NCBI RefSeq assembly: GCF_019049655.1
Contig: NZ_JAFMOX010000058.1
Location: 124,001-188,000 of the forward strand
DNA from: Rahnella rivi
GTDB lineage: Bacteria; Pseudomonadota; Gammaproteobacteria; Enterobacterales; Enterobacteriaceae
Reading direction: 5' to 3'
Length of the DNA stretch: 64,000 bases
Below, piece by piece: positions 1 to 10,174 of the stretch (position 1 is the first letter of the stretch; each line of letters begins with the position of its first letter). Position numbers and translations under genes: made by a program. The notes under the pieces are model-generated. The model was not told where the DNA came from and did not search any database. It saw nothing but the letters and a program-made list of their open reading frames with translations.

Positions 1-3000
1 GGCTGGCAAAATTCATGGCCTTGTCGTCAGTGATGATGAGCTGGCTGGTGCTGTCAATATTCCAGGCGGAGCCGGCAGCCGTTAAATCGAGCGATGCATG
101 GTCGAGAGTAAAGCGGGAACGGTCAGCCAGATACACATTCTCTATCCCCTTGATTTTTGATGAATCCGGGAGGGTATAGACCGAATGATTCAGGTTCAGC
201 GCATCGTTGCCCTGCCCGCCATCCAGCACGTCGAACAAGGTGGCGTTTTCGTTCGCGGTAATGTCTTGCAGGTTGAACTGATCATCGCCGGTGCCGGTGG
301 TAAAGACGGAGGCCGCCTGACTGCCATGCGCCAGCGTCACGCTATTGTTACCCGCCAGCAGGTTGACCGCGCCCGCGAGGCTGCCGCCCGCGGCGTTAGT
401 AAAGTCTACCGCCTGCTTGTCAATGTTCATGACCACGCCGTTTGCCGCACGGGAGAGGATACTTCCGCTGTTGCTGAAGGCCGTGGTGTGGCCGTTATTG
501 ATATCCACCATCTGAGCTGCCGACGCGGAGATGATATTCCCGGACTGCTCGACGCGCGGCGTGCCACCGTTCACCACCAGCGCGGATCCTCCGGCGACGT
601 CGTTAACATGAATACTGACCCCGGATTTGATGTTGCCGGAGGTATTGGTGGTCATGCCGCTGCCGTCAGCGCTGTTGATATTGATCACCAGCCCCTGCGA
701 TTTGGACATGTCGTAATCCGCTGCCGACGCGGATCCATCGGCATTTTCCAGCAGAAGACCGGTGCCCGTCCCGTTGACGTTAATGGTGCCGCTGTTGGTC
801 TGTGCCAGAGAGGCGGCAGTACGCACGCCCGCGCCTCGTCCCACGTTGAGAGTGGTATTGAGCAGCTGAATGCCGCTGATTTCAGCTTTGTTTTCGATGC
901 CGTTTCCGAAACCTGACGCCGCCATATTGATGGTGGCGCCGTTGACGATCAGACCGACAGCACCGGTATCGAGCAGAATGCCGTGCGCCGTGCCTGCCGC
1001 GTTGGTCGAGCCGGAACCGCTGAGCGCCAGCGACGCGCCATCAGACAACCGATATGCTGCCGTGCCGTTTATGGCGGTGGTCGCGCCGGTATTATTCACC
1101 ACGGAATTCGCGCCGATGATATCGACCGCCGTGCCGCTCACCGTAATTTTGCTGTCGTTATTCATGCTGCCGCCGTTGATTTCAACGCCGACGCTGTCCG
1201 CCGCAGTGAGGGTCACGATACCGTGGTGATTAAGCGTACCGCCGGTCGCGACTTTATATCCCATTGCGCCAGCGGCCACGCCGCCGGAGGTGCGCAGGGT
1301 GGCATAGCTGTCGAGCACCGAGGCGCCCGTCGTGTCCGTGTCGCCATAAATGGTGGTCGACGCGCCCTGAACGCTGCCGGCAAGGGATCCGACACCGGTC
1401 AGATCAATATCCGTTGTGGCGTCAATTTTGCCATAGGCACCGCCTTCGACCCTGACCGCCGTGGCATCCCGGCCGCTGGCAATCAGATTCATGCCGGTGG
1501 CGTCGATGCTGCTGTCTTTTCCTGTCGCCAGAAGGATGGTGCTGTTCTGGCCGCTGCCCGTTAAGGTTGCGCCGAGGGAGCCGTAACTCGCGCCCCCGTC
1601 GATGCGGTAGAGCGTGGAATCCTGCGTCGAGACATCCTGAAAGGAGTTCTGCACGCTGACGGCAGAACCTTTACCGTAGATCAGGAAGCCGGTCTGTTTG
1701 ACCCCGCTCATAAATCTCACGCCGTCGCCATCGACATCAACCGCGCCGCCGTCTTTGACATACACACCAATCGCGCCGTTACCGGACAGTTTTACAGCCC
1801 CGGTCACCGTCGCCAACGCACCTTGCCCCTGAGACTGAATCCCGTAGTTCGCCGTTTTAGTGGCGGCATCCACCCCTTCCGTCACAAAGATGGTGCCGCT
1901 GTTGGTCGCATGGCTGCCGGCCCGCACGTTGAGCCCGACGCCATTAATCCCCATCATATTGATGGTGCCGCTGTTGTTGACCTGGGTGGCACCGCCGGTC
2001 ACATCCATCGCGATACTTTGCGCCACCGGTTTGCCACCTATAGCGTTATAGGAAAGGTTAATCATGCCCTTCTGATCGACCACAGCATCCGCGCCGCTCG
2101 CCAGAATGGCGGTTGCGCCCTGCGTTTTCCCTCCCAGATTGATCATGCCACCCGCCGCATTCTCAAATGTGCCATGATCACTCACCGACACGGCAATGGC
2201 GCCGGGATTGATGATGCTGGTGGCTTTGGCGGAGTCGGACAAGGAGGTTTGTGCGCTGCGCCCGACATAGATAAGGCCCGCATTGGTGAGCGTGCTGTTT
2301 CCGCCCACCATGGCACCGATATCCTCATAGCCACGCACCCCCACGGGTTGATCGATCGTCGCCAGATTAATATTGCCGTTATTGCGGGCGTTGCTGCTGC
2401 CATCGAGTATCAGACCGACACTTCGGCTATGCGACCCCTGCGGCGCGATATTGATGACCCCGTCATTGACGACAGATGCATCCACGGCGTAAATCCCCAC
2501 CCCCGAACCGTACTGGGTGTTAGTCTCGCCGAGCACCGCACCGGCAGCCAGATCATCGTTAACATAGATGACGCCGCTGCTGGCATTGTGAACTGACGCA
2601 CCGGAGGCGGCACTGATCACATTCGAACCAGGGTTGGAGAGATTACGCAGGGTGCTGAGCGTCCCGCTGTTGTCCAGTTTCGCCCCCTGCTCAACGTAGA
2701 TCAGACTCGCATCGGATTCCGTCAGCTGCAGATTGGCATCATGGCTTAAATTGACCTGGGCAAAGCTTCCGGACGCTTTGATATAGGCCACGCTGGTGGC
2801 GCTGACACTTGCGTTCACCGGGTCTCCGGGCGTGGTCACATCAAGCTGACGGATGGAGATCGTTGGTGTGACGCCTAACGCGATTTGACCATCATAATCA
2901 TCAGGATCCAGACGCCCGTCTTCAACCGCTTCGATCAACGCGGTGTTATAGGCTTTGAAGCTGTCGAGGGTGTTAATTGAGAAGTGACCAATTTTGCTGT

Positions 3001-3793
3001 TCACTTCTCCGGCGTAGGTGGAAATTAAGACATCACCGGTGACCGACGTATTGACGTTTTTATGATTGCCGAGACTGATAAGGGTTTTGGCGTTGTAATT
3101 CAGCGTTCCGCCGTTATCTACGGAAAATACCGCCGAGTTGACCTTATTCGGATCACTGCTCTTCATGATCAGATTCACCCGATTGGCACTGTTTTTCATC
3201 CAGTTAGCATCGGAAGACCCGACATCCACATCCAGTTTTCCTCCGGAGGCCACGCTGTAAATCGCCTTATCGAGATACTGGCCGCCAGCGCCCACATCAT
3301 GGGAATAGGCGTACGTAGTATTCAGCTTGCCGGCTGTTATGGAGTTATTGTCATAAGCGTTAATGGTCGTTTTGTTGTGCGTAATGGCGTCGGTGTAAGT
3401 CACCACGTTCGTCTTGCCGCCTAAATGCACACTGTCGCAGTCCACATACTCAGCACCTTCGCCGATCAACCCCCGGTCACGCGCCTGAGACAGCGTCATC
3501 GAGGTGTAGCCTATGTCCCCTTTTTTCAGTCCGGCAAACCCTTTGCCTCCGCCCTGAACAAGATCAACACTGCCGTAAAAGATCGTGGTAGCGCTTTTGG
3601 GATCGGTATCGGCAACGTCCCAGTCAACCGCCTGAGAGTAAGGTGACGCTATCAGCCCGCCACACAACAATGCCGTTTTCCAGGCTTTGGCAATTTTAGA
3701 GACTTTTGTTTTTTTCTTTCCGCCCGCCAGCTCATTGGTAACCACCCAATCCTGCGCAGCTTCGCTCCAGACGATTTTATAAGACTTGTTCAT
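1..3793 (-). CDS. ESPR-type autotransporter adhesin, N-terminal 1264 residues (partial)
   Basis: A continuous reading frame starts at an ATG (3791-3793) and stays open to the window edge. The N-terminus MNKSYKIVWSEAAQDWVVTN followed by a Lys-rich stretch is an extended signal peptide region (ESPR), used by large type V secreted proteins; a hydrophobic segment and a likely cleavage near PYSQA follow at about residue 52. The rest is a repetitive Asn/Gly/Ser-rich passenger with many short GTI/NNSG-like turns, typical of a beta-helix stalk. Near the visible end are acidic glycine repeats (GTGDDQFNL, GGQGNDALN), the second matching the RTX nonapeptide pattern GGxGxDxLx. The C-terminal beta-barrel is not in the window, so the split between a classical autotransporter and another type V subclass is inferred. 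All plus-strand frames over this stretch are shadows. Confidence 0.85.
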   Translation of the reverse strand, partial: MNKSYKIVWSEAAQDWVVTNELAGGKKKTKVSKIAKAWKTALLCGGLIASPYSQAVDWDVADTDPKSATTIFYGSVDLVQGGGKGFAGLKKGDIGYTSMTLSQARDRGLIGEGAEYVDCDSVHLGGKTNVVTYTDAITHNKTTINAYDNNSITAGKLNTTYAYSHDVGAGGQYLDKAIYSVASGGKLDVDVGSSDANWMKNSANRVNLIMKSSDPNKVNSAVFSVDNGGTLNYNAKTLISLGNHKNVNTSVTGDVLISTYAGEVNSKIGHFSINTLDSFKAYNTALIEAVEDGRLDPDDYDGQIALGVTPTISIRQLDVTTPGDPVNASVSATSVAYIKASGSFAQVNLSHDANLQLTESDASLIYVEQGAKLDNSGTLSTLRNLSNPGSNVISAASGASVHNASSGVIYVNDDLAAGAVLGETNTQYGSGVGIYAVDASVVNDGVINIAPQGSHSRSVGLILDGSSNARNNGNINLATIDQPVGVRGYEDIGAMVGGNSTLTNAGLIYVGRSAQTSLSDSAKATSIINPGAIAVSVSDHGTFENAAGGMINLGGKTQGATAILASGADAVVDQKGMINLSYNAIGGKPVAQSIAMDVTGGATQVNNSGTINMMGINGVGLNVRAGSHATNSGTIFVTEGVDAATKTANYGIQSQGQGALATVTGAVKLSGNGAIGVYVKDGGAVDVDGDGVRFMSGVKQTGFLIYGKGSAVSVQNSFQDVSTQDSTLYRIDGGASYGSLGATLTGSGQNSTILLATGKDSSIDATGMNLIASGRDATAVRVEGGAYGKIDATTDIDLTGVGSLAGSVQGASTTIYGDTDTTGASVLDSYATLRTSGGVAAGAMGYKVATGGTLNHHGIVTLTAADSVGVEINGGSMNNDSKITVSGTAVDIIGANSVVNNTGATTAINGTAAYRLSDGASLALSGSGSTNAAGTAHGILLDTGAVGLIVNGATINMAASGFGNGIENKAEISGIQLLNTTLNVGRGAGVRTAASLAQTNSGTINVNGTGTGLLLENADGSASAADYDMSKSQGLVININSADGSGMTTNTSGNIKSGVSIHVNDVAGGSALVVNGGTPRVEQSGNIISASAAQMVDINNGHTTAFSNSGSILSRAANGVVMNIDKQAVDFTNAAGGSLAGAVNLLAGNNSVTLAHGSQAASVFTTGTGDDQFNLQDITANENATLFDVLDGGQGNDALNLNHSVYTLPDSSKIKGIENVYLADRSRFTLDHASLDLTAAGSAWNIDSTSQLIITDDKAMNFAS

Positions 3794-4582
3794 ACACTTT
3801 TCCTGCGGATCACAAACGACTGTATTAGTTGTTCACCTCATTGACATCACTGATCCAGGTCATTCGCAAAAAGGATTTAAAGTATGTCAGCACGTAGGTT
3901 CAACATTTGAAATGGCAGGTCAAAATAGCTCAATTTATATTCACGGAAAAGAAAGAGTGTTATTAACCGGCATTATTCAGCGTGTAAAAAAGAAGACGTT
4001 TTGCGGCATTAATTTGTAAAAAAACATCACACCTGATAATTAAAAAATCATCGCAACTGGAATTCCAATCAGTTGATATGAAATAAAAAAACTTGCCGAT
4101 TACAGGTTATAAACTCATCAGAATTACGCAGTAACAACGGGAGCAGGCGCCGCTGACACCCTGAAAAATTGATTTATATCAGGTTTAAATAAGATATTTT
4201 AAATCATTAAAATCAACAAATTACAGCATTAGGATAAATAGTAACTTAATATTAATAGCCTGAAAACGCTGTCATACAGCCAGGAAAAAGCACCTCCCCG
4301 ATAATACGCAGCGCGTGAGAAGCACATCTATAAAGGGCGCGTTACATAATAATCATCTTAAGCCGCACTAAATGTATAATAATTTAACGCAACACAGGAG
4401 GAGAAACAGGGAGCGGAGAGGAATGATTCATTGATAATTTATATATTACTTTTGTTTATATTATCGAAATATATTAATTGCACCGATTTTAATTCTCGCC
4501 GACGTTTTCCTGGCGGTATTTAACGCGATGCAATGACAGGCAAATACACAGGGTGTGCGCATTTACCTGCCACTGTCAGAAA
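3794..4582. other. AT-rich intergenic region upstream of the autotransporter
   Basis: This 789-bp gap lies between the autotransporter start and the 3' end of the SDR gene. It is AT-rich, with many A/T runs and no convincing gene; a 77-codon plus-strand frame at 3786-4019 lacks a ribosome site and recognisable content. It presumably contains the autotransporter promoter, but no promoter can be assigned with confidence. Confidence 0.5.
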
Positions 4583-5365
4583 TCAGGCATTCATGATTCT
4601 GGATAAAAAAGCCTGATGGATCCAGCGGGGGGTTGCCCACATGAATACCGCGTTTAGCTTATTGCCAAACCCCGCCACCACGCTTATCCGTCCCGCGTCC
4701 AGCGCACGGATACCGGCGCGGACCACCGGAGGCGTTTGCATCATGGTCATACGCATTAGCGGCGTGACTTTCTGCTGAGCAACGCTTGCGAAGCCCGTGT
4801 CAGTCAGTCCGGGGCACAGGGTCGTTACCGTCACATTGTCCCGCCGGAATTCCCGGTGTAACGCTTCCCCAAGACGCAGGACATAGGCTTTAGCCGCTGA
4901 ATACACCGCAAAATGCTCAACCCCCTGAAAGGCTAAAATACTCGCAACCTGTAAGATCTTACCCTGCTTACGCTTTCTCATGTCCTCGCCGAACAGGCGT
5001 GTCATCAGCGTCAGGCTGGTGATGTCGAGCTGGATCATCGACAAAATAGCCTCCGCCGGGCTGTCCAGAAATGCTCCCTGAAGACCGTGCCCGGCATTAT
5101 TAATGAGGATATCGATGACGATGCCTTGTGCAGCAAGGCGCTGGTGAAGCTCAGTGACGGCCTGAATGTCTGACAGATCGACCTGTTCAACCTGCACCTC
5201 AATGGTGTATTCCTGCCGCAACGAGGCCGCCAGTTCTTCGAGCCGGTCCAGCCGGCGCGCGACCAACACCAGCCGGTGGCCAAGCCTGGCATATTGTCTG
5301 GCAAACTCTTCGCCAAAGCCGCTGGAGGCACCGGTAATCAGCACTGCAGAATGTGTTTGAGTCAT
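4583..5365 (-). CDS. short-chain dehydrogenase/reductase (SDR)
   Basis: A 260-residue classical SDR: NAD(P)-dependent oxidoreductase with a Rossmann fold, substrate unknown. The cofactor motif TGASSGFG is near residue 13, the structural NNAG motif near residue 89, a catalytic Ser in the VASILAF strand, and YSAAK (catalytic Tyr and Lys) follows. The start was placed at the second Met (MTQTHS) because AGAGAA precedes it and the fold begins about ten residues later; an upstream ATG at 5389 has no ribosome site. It is divergent from the MFS gene at 5646, and the shared promoter region carries a Fur-box match. Family certain, substrate unknown. Confidence 0.88.
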   Translation of the reverse strand: MTQTHSAVLITGASSGFGEEFARQYARLGHRLVLVARRLDRLEELAASLRQEYTIEVQVEQVDLSDIQAVTELHQRLAAQGIVIDILINNAGHGLQGAFLDSPAEAILSMIQLDITSLTLMTRLFGEDMRKRKQGKILQVASILAFQGVEHFAVYSAAKAYVLRLGEALHREFRRDNVTVTTLCPGLTDTGFASVAQQKVTPLMRMTMMQTPPVVRAGIRALDAGRISVVAGFGNKLNAVFMWATPRWIHQAFLSRIMNA

Positions 5366-5451
5366 AAGTTGTTCTCTGATGAGTGTCATTTATGTTTGGC
5401 GGGCTGTGCATCGCCGCAGCACGTTTGGCGCTGTGTTCAATGAGGCGCATT

Positions 5452-5470
5452 AATAATGATAATCATCATC
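5452..5470. promoter_or_regulatory. candidate Fur box between SDR and MFS genes
   Basis: The 19-mer aataatgataatcatcatc matches the Fur consensus GATAATGATAATCATTATC at 17 of 19 positions (differences at 1 and 16). A weaker relative (about 12 of 19) lies at 5490-5508. It sits in the only intergenic space of the divergent SDR/MFS pair, so iron-responsive control of one or both genes is plausible but inferred. Confidence 0.55.
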
Positions 5471-5645
5471 TAAAGTGTCAACTCATTTTGATTACAATCA
5501 TCATCAATAATAATTACCTCGCATGTAAACACAGTGACGCACCATTCATGAATTCAGTTCATAGTGCCTATCCTGCCGGACGCCATTATCTGCGCCCGTA
5601 AACCCGCTACTATGCCTGCTTCTCTTACTGTCCCGATGGATAACC

Positions 5646-6854
5646 ATGACCCCTTCACAGGCGCTATCGCCGCCCGCTGCCGGAAAAACGACCGGCCTTT
5701 CACTGGTGTTAATTCTCAGCGCGTTAATGGCGATCACCTCCTTATCCACCGACATCTATCTGCCTGCAATGCCGGTGATGGCAACAGATTTACAGGGTGA
5801 CGCGGAGTTGACGATCACCGGCTTTTTGATCGGCTTTTGCATTGCCCAGTTGGTCTGGGGGCCGGTGAGTGACCACTTTGGCCGACGCCTGCCCTTGTTC
5901 ATTGGCATGGTGTTGTTTATTGCGGGATCGGTGGGATGCGCACTGTCGACGGACATCGTGCAGATCGTTTTCTGGCGAGTCTTTCAGGCGCTGGGAGCCT
6001 GCACAGGTCCCATGCTGGCGCGGGCAATGATCCGCGATTTGTTCAGTCGCACGCGTGCTGCGCAAATGCTCTCAACGCTGATGATCATCATGGCGGTTGC
6101 GCCCATTGCCGGGCCGCTTATCGGCGGCCAGATGATTAAAGTCACCTCATGGCACACCATCTTCTGGCTGCTGGCGATAATCGGCGTGCTGATGCTGGTC
6201 TCGCTGTTCTGGCTTGAGGAAACATTGCCTGCCGAAAAACGGGTGAAAGCCTCCTTGTCCGGCGCATTCGCGAACTATGCCATCTTGCTGAGAAACGCCA
6301 GTTTTATGCGTTTCACGCTGTGCCTGACCTTTTACTACGTCGCGGCCTATGCGTTTATCACCGGCTCTCCGTTCGTGTACATCCGTTATTTCGGCGTTGA
6401 TCCGCAGCATTACGGCTGGCTGTTTGCGGTGAATATCATCGGGCTGATGGCAGTCAGCGTGGTGAACCGCCGCCTGGTACATCGTTATCCGCTGGAGTCG
6501 TTGCTCAGATTTGCCGTGTTCGCCGCCACCCTCGCCGCCGTTATCCTTGCCGCCGCCACCGGTTTTGGCTTCGGTGGAATTGGCCTGATTGTTGTCGCGG
6601 TATTTGTGTTCTTTTCCATGAACGGCATTATTGCCGCCACTTCGACGGCCTGTGCGCTGGACGCGGTGCCGAACGTCGCGGGCTCCGCGTCGGCCCTGAT
6701 GGGCTCGCTGCAATACGGCAGCGGCATTATTTCATCCCTTTTACTGGCCCTGCTCAGCGATGGCACCCCCTGGACGATGGGCTGGATAATGGCCGTCTTT
6801 ACGCTGGCCAGTGCAGGTATGGCGCTGACCACCAGGGTTAAGCGGGCCGGATGA
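5646..6854 (+). CDS. Bcr/CflA-family MFS drug exporter
   Basis: A 402-residue, 12-helix major facilitator of the drug:H+ antiporter type. The N-terminal segment with TDIYLPAMP, the loop GPVSDHFGRR after helix 2 (motif A) and the R-A-M-I-R-D run in helix 4 are typical of the Bcr/CflA subgroup, which expels small drugs, sulfonamides or amino-acid derivatives. It is divergent from an SDR gene and shares its candidate Fur box. The start has only a weak Shine-Dalgarno; a downstream Met is possible but would remove part of helix 1. The exported compound cannot be read from the sequence. Confidence 0.88.
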   Translation: MTPSQALSPPAAGKTTGLSLVLILSALMAITSLSTDIYLPAMPVMATDLQGDAELTITGFLIGFCIAQLVWGPVSDHFGRRLPLFIGMVLFIAGSVGCALSTDIVQIVFWRVFQALGACTGPMLARAMIRDLFSRTRAAQMLSTLMIIMAVAPIAGPLIGGQMIKVTSWHTIFWLLAIIGVLMLVSLFWLEETLPAEKRVKASLSGAFANYAILLRNASFMRFTLCLTFYYVAAYAFITGSPFVYIRYFGVDPQHYGWLFAVNIIGLMAVSVVNRRLVHRYPLESLLRFAVFAATLAAVILAAATGFGFGGIGLIVVAVFVFFSMNGIIAATSTACALDAVPNVAGSASALMGSLQYGSGIISSLLLALLSDGTPWTMGWIMAVFTLASAGMALTTRVKRAG

Positions 6855-6959
6855 CGTGGCAGCTTTGCCGCTCTTCTTTCATTTCTCCTTGCGTTCCTTT
6901 ATGGGATATATTGAGGGCACTTTCGTAAAATGACCTCTTGATTACAGGCAATGTCGGCA

Positions 6960-7307
6960 ATGGCTCTGATCCCAAAAAACTACTCGCGGCTGGAAAGCGG
7001 CTACCGCGAGAAAGCACTAAAAATCTATCCATGGGTATGCGGGCGCTGCTCCCGCGAATTTGTGTATTCAAACCTGCGCGAGTTAACGGTTCACCATATC
7101 GATCACGATCACAACAATAACCCGGCAGATGGCAGCAACTGGGAGTTGTTGTGTCTGTACTGCCACGACAACGAACACTCCAAGTACACCGAAGCCGATC
7201 TGTATGGCACAAACGTGGTGGCGGGTGAAGACGCGCAAAATGATGTTGAGGCAGCCACTTACAGTCCGTTTGCGGATTTAAAGTCGATGCTTAATAAGAA
7301 GAAATAA
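6960..7307 (+). CDS. yajD: YajD-like HNH nuclease
   Basis: A 115-residue single-domain HNH protein, very close to E. coli YajD as recalled. Two Cys-x-x-Cys pairs (CGRC, CLYC) frame the HHIDHDH core and provide the zinc site and the HNH motif. The start is placed at the Met of MALIPKNY because family members start there and an acagg ribosome site is then about 11 nt upstream; an in-frame ATG at 6951 is too close to it. Biological role is poorly known. A long hairpin follows the stop. Confidence 0.88.
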   Translation: MALIPKNYSRLESGYREKALKIYPWVCGRCSREFVYSNLRELTVHHIDHDHNNNPADGSNWELLCLYCHDNEHSKYTEADLYGTNVVAGEDAQNDVEAATYSPFADLKSMLNKKK

Positions 7308-7325
7308 TGTGGGCAATGCCCGTTT

Positions 7326-7361
7326 CTGGCACTTACCTGACGCCGTTCAGGTAGGTGCCAG
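7326..7361 (+). terminator. hairpin downstream of yajD
   Basis: A near-perfect 15-bp stem (ctggcac.../...gtgccag, one G-U pair) with a 6-nt loop follows yajD. There is no U-run, so it may be an mRNA-stabilising hairpin rather than an intrinsic terminator. Confidence 0.5.
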
Positions 7362-7481
7362 GTTGCGGTCAGCGCATCGCGGTGTGAGAAAAAATAAGCA
7401 TATTCCTTCCCCTCGTGATATTACTGCGACCTTCGCATGGAGAAATTTCTCAGCCAAAGAGCTATAAACCTGACAGGTTCG

Positions 7482-7697
7482 CTACAGGGCTAAAACGAGG
7501 GATTTTATCTTTTCAGCCTTCTCAAAGTGATCCAGTTTCATCTCCATAATCCACCAATGTGCCACCTCCATCAGCAGTTCCGGTTCATCATTTTTATTCG
7601 CAAAAAATGCATAGAATGACAGCCCTACATGGCTGCCCTTCGCCACGATTTTGGCCTCACAGATTCTGATGATTTTTTCCTTCATTTCTGCCCGCAC
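7482..7697 (-). CDS. small DUF6500-like protein
   Basis: A 71-residue protein beginning at GTG with AGGGGAG just upstream; an internal ATG four codons in is an alternative. The sequence CEAKIVAKG, LSFYAFFANKND and HFEKAEKI resembles what I recall as the DUF6500 family. It is soluble, with no signal peptide. Function unknown, and it stands alone between yajD and a membrane hypothetical on the same strand. Confidence 0.6.
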   Translation of the reverse strand: MRAEMKEKIIRICEAKIVAKGSHVGLSFYAFFANKNDEPELLMEVAHWWIMEMKLDHFEKAEKIKSLVLAL

Positions 7698-7792
7698 GTT
7701 CTCCCCTTTTATAGGCTGTTGATCTGACTCTCTTCAAAAAATATCAATCTCATGCCCGACTAAAACTGTTTTTAAAAAATTAAGTTATCCGC

Positions 7793-8398
7793 CTAAACAA
7801 TATTGTTATCGGACAATGCCTTTTTTATACGTAATATGGAGATGAATACATTAAATTTTATTGCGTTACGCCTGAGACTGATGTAGCAAAATAGCATATA
7901 GAGAGAATAAAAAACATACTGAGTAAAAATGATTAACCCTCCGACAGAATATGTCCATTTTAATGGGGTTGATGTAATTGTCGCCCAGGAAAACAACGCG
8001 CCCGCGCCCGCAACAAAACCTATAATAAACATAAGTATGATTATCCAGATGACATTCTTTTTTATTGTGACTTCATGGTCATGGTATTTATAAAAACCTT
8101 CAAAAACAAACAGAGACTTACAGAATTTTTTATGCTTAGCAGGATTTAAAATGTAATACTTCAATATATGAACATTCAGCAAGTAATTGCCGGACATTTT
8201 ATATTCTGATAACTTGAGTTCCTGTTTATATTTCTCCAGAGTTTCTTCTTCATCCACACACTCTGTCAGATAGGTGATAGCTTCCGCTTTCTTCTCATAA
8301 GATAATGAAAAAAAACTATCAAAGATAAATAATTTTTTCAAATAAGGCAGTGCGGGTATAAATATTTTCCAGACGCCTGCTATAGATGTGATTTCCAT
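7793..8398 (-). CDS. hypothetical two-helix membrane protein
   Basis: A 201-residue Lys/Ile/Phe-rich protein, far more AT-rich than the flanking genes, which suggests horizontal transfer. Residues 1-110 are soluble and charged; two hydrophobic segments follow (about 116-138, starting IWIIILMF, and about 150-174, containing FYSLYMLFCY), then a basic C-terminus. No known domain recognised. A single gene with its own upstream AT-rich region and no evident operon partner. Confidence 0.6.
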   Translation of the reverse strand: MEITSIAGVWKIFIPALPYLKKLFIFDSFFSLSYEKKAEAITYLTECVDEEETLEKYKQELKLSEYKMSGNYLLNVHILKYYILNPAKHKKFCKSLFVFEGFYKYHDHEVTIKKNVIWIIILMFIIGFVAGAGALFSWATITSTPLKWTYSVGGLIIFTQYVFYSLYMLFCYISLRRNAIKFNVFISILRIKKALSDNNIV

Positions 8399-9515
<1,117 letters not shown>

Positions 9516-10174
9516 ATCGCGATCAAAACTGCGGCATACATTCCTTTGCAGCCCCTCGCATGACGTCAGCCCTTTGTAATTCATTGCTTTTCGCGATCAG
9601 GATTTACATGCAATCAGGAGATATCTCTACAAGGCCAGGGATGTCCTGATTGCGACCAAAATCTCGATTTATTCAACAAAGCCACTCATTTTAATTAACG
9701 AGACAACTCTATTTCCCTGAAAAAATTCCTATCTCCTCATATTTTTCAGATAACTACTCATTTATGACTCCCGCGATATAACCCCCTTCACCTACTAATT
9801 ATCCTATAAATAACCCCCCCTCTTTCCTAATCGGACATTATATAACGCTTCTTCTTTCTCTAATTTCTAAAAAAATCACGCTACCCTCTTCTACTTATTT
9901 TATTTTTGAGTACACTCTCCCAAAATTATTTGGCCGATACCCTGGCTCAACCTCGGGACCTTTGAGGTTTTAACCTGTTGCAACGGAACAATGGCACAGC
10001 GATGGCTTGTGTAGAGAATGTTGCATTCAGGTTATGCGTTGTAAGAAAGGGAATTAAATAATATTCATTCAGGAATATATTCCTGAATGAATATTATTTT
10101 CCCATCAACAACTTATCCCCGTTCAAATGGACTTGTAACAATCCCCTTTATTTTAAAGGGCGGTAAGGACTACC
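9516..10174. other. long leader region upstream of cdiB
   Basis: A 659-bp gap with no gene. Counted by eye, 9721-9900 has about 55 C and only 8 G on the plus strand, the composition of Rho loading regions. A small inverted repeat (aacctc 9949-9954, gaggtt 9964-9969) follows, then a 44-bp perfect palindrome (10056-10099) and the cdiB ribosome site. It marks the left edge of the accessory island. Confidence 0.55.
10056..10099. repeat. 44-bp perfect palindrome
   Basis: Two 22-nt arms with no spacer: the right arm is the exact reverse complement of the left, centred between 10077 and 10078 (core aggaata/tattcct). It is AT-rich and lies 75 bp upstream of the cdiB start codon. It could act as a protein-binding operator, a cruciform or an RNA hairpin; it is not a normal terminator in either direction because there is no loop. 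Confidence 0.85.

Noticed and set aside
185..2613. Several long plus-strand frames over the left edge
   Set aside because: They are antisense shadows of the autotransporter, whose minus-strand frame is open throughout and has an ESPR.
3786..4019. 77-codon plus-strand frame
   Set aside because: It overlaps the autotransporter start, has no ribosome site and its sequence is not recognisable.
10158..10172. ops-like sequence ggcggtaaggac before cdiB
   Set aside because: Only the first eight bases resemble the RfaH ops element, and the aagga is better explained as the cdiB ribosome site.
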